In this document: piece after piece, positions 8,199-16,290 of the stretch
Position numbering within the stretch: position 1 is the stretch's first letter
How the letters are laid out: each line of letters begins with the position of its first letter
NCBI GenBank assembly: GCA_032251145.1
Contig: JAVVER010000043.1
Location: 1-23,682 of the forward strand
Source of the DNA: BRH-c54 sp032251145
Lineage (GTDB): Bacteria > Bacteroidota > Bacteroidia > Flavobacteriales_E > Vicingaceae
DNA: 23,682 nt
Direction of reading: 5' to 3'
Notes under the pieces: generated by a model
What the model was told of the DNA's origin: nothing
What the model saw: only the letters and a program-made list of their open reading frames with translations
The model's database searches: none
Program-made: the position numbers and the translations under genes

Positions 8199-9035
8199 TT
8201 AACGCATTATAGAAACAGCTCCTTTAAACACTTTTTCATCTCCAAATTCAGGAGTAATTTCTAAAATATAGTAAAAAGTAGAAACAGGTAAATCTCCACC
8301 TAAATATTTAGCATCCCAACCATCACCATTTTGGTAATTTTCCTCATGGTAAACACGTTGTCCCCAGCGGTCGAAAATATATACCTTATTTTTTGGATAA
8401 AGCTCAATAAATTCAATACGCCAAGTATCATTAGCTCCATCGCCATTAGGTGTAAAAACTTGTGCTGGTATCGGGTCAGGACAATCAAAAGGTGTAATAT
8501 CAACCTCTGTGGTATCTGTACAACCGTTATTATCTGTAGTAATTAGCGTGTAGCTGCCAATTGGTACACTGCTAAAAAAACCAGTAGAACTTTGTCCTAC
8601 ACCAACCAACTCATGGTTATAAGGAGCATCACCACCATCAGAAGAAACTACCACATCTGCAACTGTTTGATTACATTCTTTTATAATGGGTGTAGCTTCT
8701 GTAGTAATAATGGTTGTATTAATAAAAATAGAAGCAGAGACGTTATCAGGAAAGCAGCCTGTTGAGGTATTCATGTAAACAATAGCTGTTTGGTTGTTGG
8801 CAGGAATATTAATTACAGAACCATTTCCAGGAACGGTATCTCCATTAATTACCCACACGTAAGTTGGGTTTACAGCTCCTGCTGAAGAATCTGCAGTAAG
8901 CTGAATAGGAGTGTTTTGGCAAACAGGTCCAGCAGTTACATCAGGGTTGCTGTTAATGATAACACTAACAGGGCACTGAGCTTTCACAAAGAGTGAAAGT
9001 ACGCAAAAAACAATAGTGATAATTAACTTATTCAT
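8199..9035 (-). CDS. SprB-repeat protein with gliding-motility / T9SS type B C-terminal domain
   Basis: Small secreted surface protein (278 aa). Residues 1-19 form a signal peptide (MNKLIITIVFCVLSLFVKAQ). The middle holds an Ig/PKD-like segment with paired Cys residues. It is followed by one SprB-type repeat (about 115-185) with the pattern GGDAPYNHELVG...GSYTLITTDNNGC. The last 90 residues are a classic CHU_C / TIGR04131-type domain: VFTPNGDGANDTW, YPKNKVYIFDRWGQRVY, GWDAKYLGG, FYYILE, FKGAVSIMR. Such domains direct export through the type IX system and cell-surface delivery. The protein is short for this class; adhesins with the same ending often exceed 1000 residues. It sits directly before its PorP/SprF partner. 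The promoter should lie in 9036-9160; the closest -7 match there is TAATTTAG, 12 bp before the ATG. Confidence 0.9.
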   Translation of the reverse strand: MNKLIITIVFCVLSLFVKAQCPVSVIINSNPDVTAGPVCQNTPIQLTADSSAGAVNPTYVWVINGDTVPGNGSVINIPANNQTAIVYMNTSTGCFPDNVSASIFINTTIITTEATPIIKECNQTVADVVVSSDGGDAPYNHELVGVGQSSTGFFSSVPIGSYTLITTDNNGCTDTTEVDITPFDCPDPIPAQVFTPNGDGANDTWRIEFIELYPKNKVYIFDRWGQRVYHEENYQNGDGWDAKYLGGDLPVSTFYYILEITPEFGDEKVFKGAVSIMR

Positions 9036-9163
9036 TGCTGCTAAATTACAATTTATTTTGATTTAGAAGATGAGGTAATTATTTGGATGTTTAGCTTTTT
9101 GGTTTAAGATTATGACTTTAATTAATTAAATTCATAAGACTTAGTATAACAATTTTTTATAAA

Positions 9164-9196
9164 TTGAATTACTTCAATAGGAAATCTGTAACTTTG
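9164..9196 (+). promoter_or_regulatory. Promoter of rsfS-ftsH operon
   Basis: TTG at 9164-9166 and TAACTTTG at 9189-9196, a perfect TAnnTTTG, are separated by 22 bp. They lie 28 bp upstream of the rsfS ATG. This fits the -33/-7 promoter of the primary Bacteroidota sigma factor. Confidence 0.6.
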
Positions 9197-9223
9197 CCAC
9201 TTAAAAATTTATTATAAAAATTA

Positions 9224-9598
9224 ATGGCAAAAGTAAAAAAGTTAGATGATACGCAACTCCTTGTGGATGTTATAATTAAAGGATTGCAAGATGTGAAGGG
9301 AGAAGACATAGTTAGCATAGATATGCGAAAGTTAGATAATGCAGTAACCGCGTTTTTTGTAATCTGTACTGGAAATTCTAACACACATGTAGCTGCATTA
9401 GGAAGTGCTGTAGAGAGAGAAGTAAGAAAAACATTGAAAGACAGAGCATGGCACACCGAAGGATATAGAAATGCTGAATGGGTTTTGTTGGACTATATAA
9501 ATGTAGTAGTACACATTTTCCAAAAGGAACAAAGAGATTTTTATAACCTAGAAGGATTGTGGGCAGATGCAGAAATAACACAAGTAAAACAAGCTTAA
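9224..9598 (+). CDS. rsfS: Ribosomal silencing factor RsfS
   Basis: Binds ribosomal protein uL14 (RplN) on the large subunit and blocks subunit joining, lowering translation under starvation. The 124-aa protein carries the family pattern: IVSIDMRKLDNAVTAFFVICTGNSNTHVAALGSAVE, then WHTEGYRNAEWVLLDYINVVVHIF and FYNLEGLWADAE near the end. These are the conserved D-x-A-F-F/V-I-x-T-G-x-S and E-x-W-V-L-x-D segments of RsfS/Iojap. Length is normal. It is the first gene of an operon with ftsH (13 bp apart), DUF2007 and cdsA, preceded by a good TAnnTTTG promoter. The combination of ribosome silencing and membrane protease in one transcript is, as I recall, common in Bacteroidota. Confidence 0.94.
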   Translation: MAKVKKLDDTQLLVDVIIKGLQDVKGEDIVSIDMRKLDNAVTAFFVICTGNSNTHVAALGSAVEREVRKTLKDRAWHTEGYRNAEWVLLDYINVVVHIFQKEQRDFYNLEGLWADAEITQVKQA

Positions 9599-9611
9599 AT
9601 AAACGTATTGA

Positions 9612-11678
9612 ATGGAAAATAACAATAATAAAAAAGGGAATTTCCCACCAAAAAATAACAAAACACCGAATAAAAAACCATTTAGTTTTTATTGGATTTA
9701 TGCCATTGTTGGTATAGTACTTTTATCACTTCAGTTATTAAACTGGAGCGGAGGCTCTTCTGTAATTACCGAAGCTGAATTTCAGGAAATGGTGATGCAA
9801 GGAGATGTAGATCAGGTTGTGGTAGTAAAAAACAAAGGTGTAGCCAGAGTTACCCTTACTCAAGAAGCATTATCTAAAGAAGAACACGCTAAGAAAATAA
9901 AAAACAACAATTTTAATAGCGGAAATAGAGGTCCGCATTATACTTTTGAGTTTAACTCTTTAGATAATTTTGATAAAGACCTAAAACTATGGTCGGATGA
10001 AAAAGGTTTGAAATACAAAACTGTAACCGAAGAAGATTGGCTAGGAGGTATAATAGGCTTTATTTTACCGATATTAATTATTGTTGGAATATGGATGTTT
10101 TTGATGAAAAGAATGTCTGGTGGAGGTGGTCCGGGTGGACAGATTTTCAACATAGGAAAATCTAAAGCTCAGTTATTCGATAAGGAAAAAAGTGTTAAAG
10201 TAACCTTTGAAGATGTTGCCGGATTAGAAGGAGCAAAAGAAGAAGTGCAAGAAATTGTTGACTTTTTGAAGAAACCCGAAAAATACACCGAATTAGGAGC
10301 AAAAATTCCTAAAGGTGCTTTATTGGTAGGTCCTCCAGGAACAGGAAAAACCTTGTTGGCAAGAGCAGTAGCAGGAGAGGCTAAAGTGCCATTTTTTTCC
10401 TTATCAGGTTCAGATTTTGTTGAGATGTTTGTTGGTGTGGGAGCGTCTAGAGTAAGAGATTTGTTTAAACAAGCAAAAGAAAAATCACCATCCATTATTT
10501 TTATTGATGAGATAGATGCAATCGGTCGGTCAAGAGGAAAAGGAATGGCTCAAGGAGCAAATGACGAAAGAGAAAACACATTAAATCAATTGCTTACAGA
10601 GATGGATGGCTTTGGAACAAATACAGGTGTTATTGTTTTAGCAGCAACAAATAGAGCTGATGTGTTAGATAGAGCTTTAATCAGACCAGGACGTTTTGAT
10701 AGACAAATTCATGTAGATTTACCTGAACTGCACGAAAGAGAAGAAATATTTAAGGTTCATTTAAAACCGTTAAAAATTGACGAAACCGTTGACAGATTCT
10801 TTTTAGCAAAACAAACTCCTGGATTTTCAGGAGCTGATATTGCCAATATTTGTAATGAAGCTGCATTAATTGCTGCCAGAAAACAAAAGAAAGTTATTGG
10901 AAAGCAAGATTTCTTAGATGCAGTTGATAGAGTAGTAGGTGGTTTAGAGAAGAAAAATAAAATTATTTCTGACCACGAAAGGAAAACCATTGCTTACCAC
11001 GAAGCTGGACATGCAGCTGTAAGTTGGTTGGTAAAATACGCTTCGCCTTTGGTAAAAGTAACCATTATTCCTAGAGGTAGATCCTTGGGAGCAGCCTGGT
11101 ATTTACCTGAAGAAAGACAAATTACTACTACAGAGCAACTTAAAGACGAAATGTGTGCCGCTTTAGGAGGTAGAGCTGCCGAGCAAGTAATTTTCGGAAA
11201 AGTTTCTACAGGTGCATTAAGCGATTTAGAAAAAATTACTAAACAGGCTTATGCCATGATTAGTATTTATGGCTTAAGCGAAAAATTAGGAAACATAAGT
11301 TATTACGATTCTACAGGTCAGTCAGATTATTCTTTTTCTAAACCTTACTCTGAAAAAACAGCTCAGCTGATAGATGAAGAGGTAAGCAAGCTGATTGAAG
11401 AATCTTATACAAGAACAATTAAAATTCTTACCGAGAATAAAGACAAGCTAACTCAATTGGCTAATATTTTATTAGAAAAAGAAGTAATTTTTAGAGATGA
11501 TTTAGAACTAATATTTGGAAAGAGTGCTTTTGAAGAAGAGTTAAAAGAAGAAAAGAAAAGTTCTAAGAAAATAAATCAAGAAGAAGTTAATAATAACAAA
11601 GAAAAAGTTGTTGCTGAGACTGTAAAACCAGAAGAAACGAAAACTGAAAAAAAAGACGATAACATAGATACAGCTTAA
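9612..11678 (+). CDS. ftsH: ATP-dependent zinc metalloprotease FtsH
   Basis: Membrane-anchored AAA+ protease that degrades misfolded membrane proteins and short-lived regulators. A polar, Asn/Lys/Pro-rich N-terminus leads into TM1 (about residues 26-45). A periplasmic FtsH_ext domain follows, then TM2 (about 143-165) and a glycine-rich linker (SGGGGPGG). The AAA domain has Walker A GPPGTGKT at 240-247, Walker B IIFIDEIDAIG and the second region of homology (NRADVLDRALIRPGRFDR). The peptidase M41 domain has zinc motif HEAGH at 463-467. The third zinc ligand should be the Asp in the SDLEKIT segment. A lysine/glutamate-rich tail of about 60 residues ends the protein. At 688 aa it is slightly longer than E. 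coli FtsH because of both charged ends. It is the second gene of the rsfS operon. Confidence 0.97.
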   Translation: MENNNNKKGNFPPKNNKTPNKKPFSFYWIYAIVGIVLLSLQLLNWSGGSSVITEAEFQEMVMQGDVDQVVVVKNKGVARVTLTQEALSKEEHAKKIKNNNFNSGNRGPHYTFEFNSLDNFDKDLKLWSDEKGLKYKTVTEEDWLGGIIGFILPILIIVGIWMFLMKRMSGGGGPGGQIFNIGKSKAQLFDKEKSVKVTFEDVAGLEGAKEEVQEIVDFLKKPEKYTELGAKIPKGALLVGPPGTGKTLLARAVAGEAKVPFFSLSGSDFVEMFVGVGASRVRDLFKQAKEKSPSIIFIDEIDAIGRSRGKGMAQGANDERENTLNQLLTEMDGFGTNTGVIVLAATNRADVLDRALIRPGRFDRQIHVDLPELHEREEIFKVHLKPLKIDETVDRFFLAKQTPGFSGADIANICNEAALIAARKQKKVIGKQDFLDAVDRVVGGLEKKNKIISDHERKTIAYHEAGHAAVSWLVKYASPLVKVTIIPRGRSLGAAWYLPEERQITTTEQLKDEMCAALGGRAAEQVIFGKVSTGALSDLEKITKQAYAMISIYGLSEKLGNISYYDSTGQSDYSFSKPYSEKTAQLIDEEVSKLIEESYTRTIKILTENKDKLTQLANILLEKEVIFRDDLELIFGKSAFEEELKEEKKSSKKINQEEVNNNKEKVVAETVKPEETKTEKKDDNIDTA

Positions 11679-11690
11679 AGCTAAAAGTGC

Positions 11691-11903
11691 ATGCAAAAAG
11701 ATTGGGTTTTGATATACACAACAACAAATAATAATAGTGCTCAAATTGTAAAATCTGTATTAGGCAGTGAGGGAATTAATGCAGTTGTTGTTAATAAAAG
11801 AGATTCCATGCATTTGCATTTGAATAATGCTTCAGTTGAAGTGTATGTTAAGTCTGATGATGCTATAAAAGCAGTAAACATTATCAATAAAAACGAATTA
11901 TAG
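11691..11903 (+). CDS. DUF2007 small protein (70 aa)
   Basis: Small soluble protein of unknown biochemical role. Its sequence (WVLIYTTTNNNSAQIVKSVLGSEGINAVVVNKRDS...EVYVKSDDAIKAVNII) matches the DUF2007 / putative signal-transducing protein pattern: beta-strand, helix over the LxxxGI segment, beta-strand, then V-x-V-x-x-x-D-x-x-x-A near the end. The fold is expected to resemble the GlnB/ACT type. It lies 12 bp after ftsH and 4 bp before cdsA, so it is translated from the same mRNA. That position suggests, without showing, a link to membrane homeostasis. No signal peptide, Cys or catalytic residues are seen. Confidence 0.85.
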   Translation: MQKDWVLIYTTTNNNSAQIVKSVLGSEGINAVVVNKRDSMHLHLNNASVEVYVKSDDAIKAVNIINKNEL

Positions 11904-11907
11904 CCAA

Positions 11908-12729
11908 ATGTTACAACGTGCCATAACCGGATTTTTGTTTGTGTTGGTGTTAATTACCACCATTTATTTTGGAGCCTATTCCACCTTGTTTTTATTTATG
12001 GTTATTGTGTTACTGGGTATTGATGAGTTTTATTCCTTAGTAAAGAAAAACAAAACCGTAAACCCTCAAAATTTTCAAGGAGTTTTTACCGGACTTACCT
12101 CTTTTGTATTATTGGCTTTTGCCGCTCAACAAATAATGGATATAAAATATACTTTGTATCTTATTCCATTGTTCTTTCTAACTTTTATTATAGAGCTTTA
12201 CCGTAAAAAAGATCATGCATTTATAAATATCGCTTATACTTTATTAGGTATTTTTTATGTTGCTTTTCCTTTTGCTATGTTATATCATTTAGGCTTTTAT
12301 CAGGAAAATCAGTTTACATCAACATTTAGTTTTCAAGTTATTATAGGCTTTTTCATATTATTATGGTCGAGCGATACTGGAGCTTATTTAGCAGGAAAAT
12401 TTTTTGGGAAACATAAACTTTTTGAAAGAATTTCACCTAAAAAAACGTGGGAAGGAACTATAGGAGGAGGAGTGTTGTCTTTAATTGCAGCTTTTGTTAT
12501 CAGCTTGTTTTTTCATAGTATTGATTTAAAAGATTGGATGATATTGGCAATAATCACTGTAGTTTTTGGTGGCTTAGGCGATTTAGTAGAATCTATGCAT
12601 AAAAGAAACTTAAATGTTAAAGATTCAGGAAACTTACTTCCGGGGCATGGTGGTATTTTAGACCGATTTGATGGCTTATTTATAGCTGTTCCTTTTATAT
12701 ATACTTATTTAGTTATAGTAGCAAATTGA
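11908..12729 (+). CDS. cdsA: Phosphatidate cytidylyltransferase CdsA
   Basis: Integral membrane enzyme that makes CDP-diacylglycerol from phosphatidic acid and CTP, the branch point to phosphatidylethanolamine, phosphatidylglycerol and cardiolipin. The 273-aa protein has about eight hydrophobic segments. It carries the C-terminal family signature: ESMHKRNLNVKDSG followed by LLPGHGGILDRFDG, containing the K-R-x4-K-D and H-G-G-x2-D-R-x-D residues for metal and CTP binding. A second conserved segment, SPKKTWEGTIGG, is also intact. Length is normal for bacteria. It is the last gene of the rsfS-ftsH-DUF2007-cdsA operon. In many relatives a phosphatidylserine decarboxylase gene is near; none follows here. 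Confidence 0.95.
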   Translation: MLQRAITGFLFVLVLITTIYFGAYSTLFLFMVIVLLGIDEFYSLVKKNKTVNPQNFQGVFTGLTSFVLLAFAAQQIMDIKYTLYLIPLFFLTFIIELYRKKDHAFINIAYTLLGIFYVAFPFAMLYHLGFYQENQFTSTFSFQVIIGFFILLWSSDTGAYLAGKFFGKHKLFERISPKKTWEGTIGGGVLSLIAAFVISLFFHSIDLKDWMILAIITVVFGGLGDLVESMHKRNLNVKDSGNLLPGHGGILDRFDGLFIAVPFIYTYLVIVAN

Positions 12730-12736
12730 GTATATT

Positions 12737-12788
12737 ATCTCGATCTTTAATAGCTGTTTTTGCGAAACTAGATACGAGATTTTATTTG
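12737..12788 (+). terminator. Probable terminator of the cdsA operon
   Basis: ATCTCG and CGAGAT (12737-12742 with 12775-12780) pair. ATCT/AGAT extends the stem across a one-base bulge, and the tract ATTTTATTT follows. The loop of about 23 nt is long, which lowers confidence. It starts 8 bp after the cdsA stop. Confidence 0.4.
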
Positions 12789-13372
12789 CTAAATACCTTA
12801 TAAACCTGAGTTCGAATTATTTTAAAATACTGTTTTCCATAAATTTAATTAATACCTCTCCTGTTACTTATTAAACAAACGATAGAAGAAAGATTATTTA
12901 TCTGAATATGATATTGTTATTTAGCTTTGCTTTATCGTTATATTTCCGACAAGTTAATAGTATAAAATTATTTCAAATCCTTTAAGCGTTGGCTTAAAAC
13001 CTTTAAACATATTTTAGGATGAGACAAGCGTTGCAAAGTTTTTTAAAAAACCTGTTGTAAAAACTCTTAGAAGTTATCTTTACCTAACTCGTGTTATAGT
13101 AAGAAAATATTATCCTACGTTCTTACAAAATTGGTTCAGGGTATTTTCAAATTTTAGTTTTTTGCAAATGTGAGTAATTATATTACTTGTCTTAACAATT
13201 AGTTAATATTTAAAAGTCAGTTGTAACTACTTTATAAAGAAACGTTTTTAGGGGCGTTAATAAAATTCAACTTGTTATTTGTATTAAAAAAACAGCACTT
13301 TTCGTCTTAAAACATTACCAGAAAATAACACTAATGTAACATTGGATTAACGTCTCATTTAAAGAGTTGTAA

Positions 13373-13380
13373 TTCCTTTG
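13373..13380 (+). promoter_or_regulatory. Candidate -7 element of the TonB receptor gene
   Basis: TTCCTTTG lies 26 bp before the ATG and differs from TAnnTTTG only at the second base. The trailing GCACC resembles transcription-start contexts of other genes here (TTTGCAC, TTTGCCAC). No TTTG is seen at the -33 distance, so an activator or alternative sigma factor is possible. Confidence 0.4.
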
Positions 13381-13405
13381 CACCATCAAATAATAAGGAA
13401 AAAAA

Positions 13406-16219
13406 ATGAACAAATTAGTAATAACTTTTAGTTTTATATTAATATCAACGTTAGTATTTTCACAAGGAAAAATAAAAGGAAAAGTAGTTAGTTCTGAATC
13501 TGCAGAAGAACTTATTGGAGCAACCGTTTTTGTTAAAGGAACTTCTATTGGAGCTGTTGTAGATTTTGAAGGAAACTATCTTATACATAATGTTCCAACA
13601 GGAAAACAAACACTTATTTGTTCTTATATTTCTTTTAACTCAGATTCCATAGAAGTTAATATAGTAAATAATCAAGTAACAACACATAACTTTTCGTTAC
13701 AAAACTCATCTGTATCACTTTCTGATTTTGTGGTGGAAGCCAAAGCAGTTAGAAGTTCAGAAAACTATATGCTTAAAGTAAAACAAAAATCGGCAACCGT
13801 AATGGAAGGAATTACTGCTCAGGAAATTACCAAAAGAGGCGATAATGATGTAGCTAGTGCTGCAAAAAGAGTTACAGGTGTAACTATTGAAGGCGGTAAA
13901 TATGTTTATGTAAGAGGCTTGAGCGATAGATACAGTAAAACCACCCTTAATGGAGCTGAAATTCCAGGCTTAGACCCCAACAAAAATGCAGTGGAATTAG
14001 ATTTATTTCCTACCAACATGATTGAAAACATGACCATAATAAAATCATTTTCTCCTGATTTACCAGGAAGTTTTACAGGAGGATTATTAAACATTGAAAC
14101 GAAAGATTTTCCTGAAAAATTTACCTTACAATTTTCTGCGGGAGTTAGCTACAATTCGCTTTCTAGTTTTAACGACCAATTTTTATCTCACGGAGGTGCT
14201 TCATCTGAATTATTTGGTAAAGATGATGGAAGTAGAGATATTCCCGAGCCAGTATTAAACGGTAGTGTTCCTCCTTTATTTGTAAATAATGCTCAGTTGG
14301 AAACCGTTACTAAATCTTTTAGCAAAGAAATGGAAGGGGTGGAGTCGCCTTCATCAATTAACCAACGTTATTCTTTATCTGTAGGAAACCAAAAAACAGT
14401 TTTTGGAAATACTTTAGGCTTTGTTGCCGGACTTTCTTACTCAAGAGAGTTTGTACACAAACAACAAAATGCATTTTCGGGAAGATATAGCTTAACAGGG
14501 AGTGTTGATGAGGTGGAAGAATTAATTACACAGCAAGAACTAAATGATACTAAATCTCAGGAAGAAGTGTTGATGGGAGCGTTAGGAAACCTTTCTTACA
14601 AAATAGGAAAAAACAACAAGTTGAGTTTAACCTATGTCCGTAATCAAAGCGGTACTAAAGAAACTACTTTTCAGGAAGGTAGTTTCCCGAAAGAAGACCA
14701 GGGATTACACTACCAAACAAGAAGTTTATCTTACCAAGAAAGACAGTTAACCAGTTACCAATTAAAAGGCGATCATTATGTTGAAGGGTTAAAAAAACTT
14801 AAAATTGATTGGTTAACAGCTTATTCTACGTCTTCTCAATATACGCCAGATCAACGTTATTTTTCTAATGATTACACTATTAGTACAGATAATGATACAA
14901 CTTACAGTATAAATGCTTCAGCCTATCCAGCTCCTGCTCGTTTTTACAGGTATTTAGATCAAACTACTTTTGATGCCAAACTAAACTTAGAGTTTACCAT
15001 GTTTGAAAAGGATGGTAAATCATCAAAAATTAAATTTGGTGGAGCATATTTGTATCAAGATAGAACATTAAACGAATTTAGATACAACTACAGAAAACAA
15101 GGTGCTAATTTGTTTGCAGGAAGTGTTGTGGATTATTTAGCTGATGAAAACATGACTTTACCCTCACCAGGAAATCCTGTTTCTCAATATGTTTATATGG
15201 AAGAAGCTTCTGAAAAAAGAAACAACTACGTAGGAGAGCAAATTATTACTGCGGCCTATTTAATGGGAGATGTTTGGGCTACCAAAAAATTAAGAGTTAT
15301 TGGTGGAGCAAGGTTGGAAACTACTTACATTACGAGTGTTAGTGAAGATGAAACACAACAAGCTGGTTTGCTAGAAAGTGTGGACATTTTACCTGCTATT
15401 AATACTTCTTATGCACTTTCTCCTAAAACAAACTTAAGAGCAGCTTACTCTAGAACATTGGCAAGACCTACCTTTAGAGAAATTTCTGGATTTGCTTCTT
15501 ACGATTTTGCTGCCAACTGGATAATTATAGGTAATCCGGAATTAGATAGAACATTGGTAGATAATTTTGATTTAAGATTTGAATTGTTCCCCAATTTAGG
15601 AGAGTTGGTTTCTTTCGGAGTGTTTTATAAAAACTTTACCAACCCTATTGAGTTTGTATTTAACACACAAGCTCAAAATGATGAGTTAACCTGGAGAAAT
15701 GTTGAAAACGGTAAACTTTATGGAGTTGAGGTAGAAGTAAAAAAACAATTGAATTTTATTTCTAATGATAAACAACAATTTAGCATTGGCGGTAACTTTT
15801 CTTTAATTACTTCAAAAGTAGATATTGATAAACAACAATTAGAATTAATAAGAGCTCAAGATCCAAGTGCTTCAAGTACAAGAGAAATGTACGGTCAATC
15901 GCCATACATAGTAAATGCTTTTTTAGGATATAACAATGATTCGTTAGGCTTATCTGTAAACTTAAACTACAATGTTGCCGGAGAAAAAATCACCTTAGTG
16001 GTAGTAGATGCAACGCCTAATGTAAAAGCTCAACCAGTACATCAGTTAAACGTTAACTTAACCAAAACCTTAGGAGATCATTTTAAACTAAGAGTTTCCG
16101 CATCTAACTTATTAAACCCTATTGTTAAACAAACACAAGTCTATAAAGATGTGGAATATACATTCAACTCTTATCAGTTAGGAAGAACATACGGAGTTAG
16201 CTTGAGCTACTTGTTTTAG
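13406..16219 (+). CDS. TonB-dependent outer-membrane receptor with CarboxypepD-regulatory-like domain
   Basis: Active-transport beta-barrel of the outer membrane, 937 aa. A signal peptide of about 20 residues (MNKLVITFSFILISTLVFSQ) is followed by a carboxypeptidase-regulatory-like beta-sandwich (about 22-105; GKVVSSESAEELIGATVFVKGTSIGAVVDFEGNY core). A possible TonB box lies around LSDFVVEA (about 108-115). The plug domain (about 125-235) carries the segments VYVRGLSDRYSKTTLNGAEIPG and SPDLPGSFTGGLLNIETKD. The rest is a 22-strand-type barrel with alternating aromatics that ends in SLSYLF with a C-terminal Phe, as barrel assembly requires. The plug is of the type with VRGL instead of the SusC signature, and no SusD partner is adjacent, so a polysaccharide role is not supported. 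The substrate is unknown; metal-chelate or peptide uptake are possibilities. Confidence 0.92.
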   Translation: MNKLVITFSFILISTLVFSQGKIKGKVVSSESAEELIGATVFVKGTSIGAVVDFEGNYLIHNVPTGKQTLICSYISFNSDSIEVNIVNNQVTTHNFSLQNSSVSLSDFVVEAKAVRSSENYMLKVKQKSATVMEGITAQEITKRGDNDVASAAKRVTGVTIEGGKYVYVRGLSDRYSKTTLNGAEIPGLDPNKNAVELDLFPTNMIENMTIIKSFSPDLPGSFTGGLLNIETKDFPEKFTLQFSAGVSYNSLSSFNDQFLSHGGASSELFGKDDGSRDIPEPVLNGSVPPLFVNNAQLETVTKSFSKEMEGVESPSSINQRYSLSVGNQKTVFGNTLGFVAGLSYSREFVHKQQNAFSGRYSLTGSVDEVEELITQQELNDTKSQEEVLMGALGNLSYKIGKNNKLSLTYVRNQSGTKETTFQEGSFPKEDQGLHYQTRSLSYQERQLTSYQLKGDHYVEGLKKLKIDWLTAYSTSSQYTPDQRYFSNDYTISTDNDTTYSINASAYPAPARFYRYLDQTTFDAKLNLEFTMFEKDGKSSKIKFGGAYLYQDRTLNEFRYNYRKQGANLFAGSVVDYLADENMTLPSPGNPVSQYVYMEEASEKRNNYVGEQIITAAYLMGDVWATKKLRVIGGARLETTYITSVSEDETQQAGLLESVDILPAINTSYALSPKTNLRAAYSRTLARPTFREISGFASYDFAANWIIIGNPELDRTLVDNFDLRFELFPNLGELVSFGVFYKNFTNPIEFVFNTQAQNDELTWRNVENGKLYGVEVEVKKQLNFISNDKQQFSIGGNFSLITSKVDIDKQQLELIRAQDPSASSTREMYGQSPYIVNAFLGYNNDSLGLSVNLNYNVAGEKITLVVVDATPNVKAQPVHQLNVNLTKTLGDHFKLRVSASNLLNPIVKQTQVYKDVEYTFNSYQLGRTYGVSLSYLF

Positions 16220-16245
16220 AAGAAAAAAAATCACATTTAATTTTT

Positions 16246-16290
16246 AATCCCAATAAGTGAAAATACTTATAGGGATTATTATTTTAATTT
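16246..16290 (+). terminator. Terminator between convergent receptor and permease genes
   Basis: AATCCC-a-ATAAGT pairs with ACTTAT-a-GGGATT (outer arms 16246-16251 and 16272-16277) with one A-A mismatch and a short loop. It is followed by T-rich sequence on the plus strand. It lies 26 bp after the receptor stop and almost touches the stop of the convergent permease gene, so it may also close that transcript. Confidence 0.65.

Larger units (their letters stand above)
12730..13405. other. 676-bp gene-free stretch before the TonB receptor
   Basis: No ORF, tRNA or recognisable small RNA is seen on either strand. It is strongly AT-rich and holds several small symmetric elements: a terminator-like stem at 12737-12788, a hairpin TTTAAGC-GTTG-GCTTAAA at 12981-12998, a perfect 14-bp palindrome GTTTTTTAAAAAAC at 13038-13051, and a 10-bp palindrome CTTTATAAAG at 13230-13239. 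Near the receptor gene, TTCCTTTG (13373-13380) is one base off TAnnTTTG and probably marks its promoter. It could also be a decayed gene or a long leader with an RNA element, but I see no family signature. Confidence 0.5.

Noticed and set aside
13080..13160. A GGTTCAGGG string near 13133 that resembles a tRNA T-arm.
   Set aside because: No acceptor, D-arm or anticodon pairing can be built around it on either strand.
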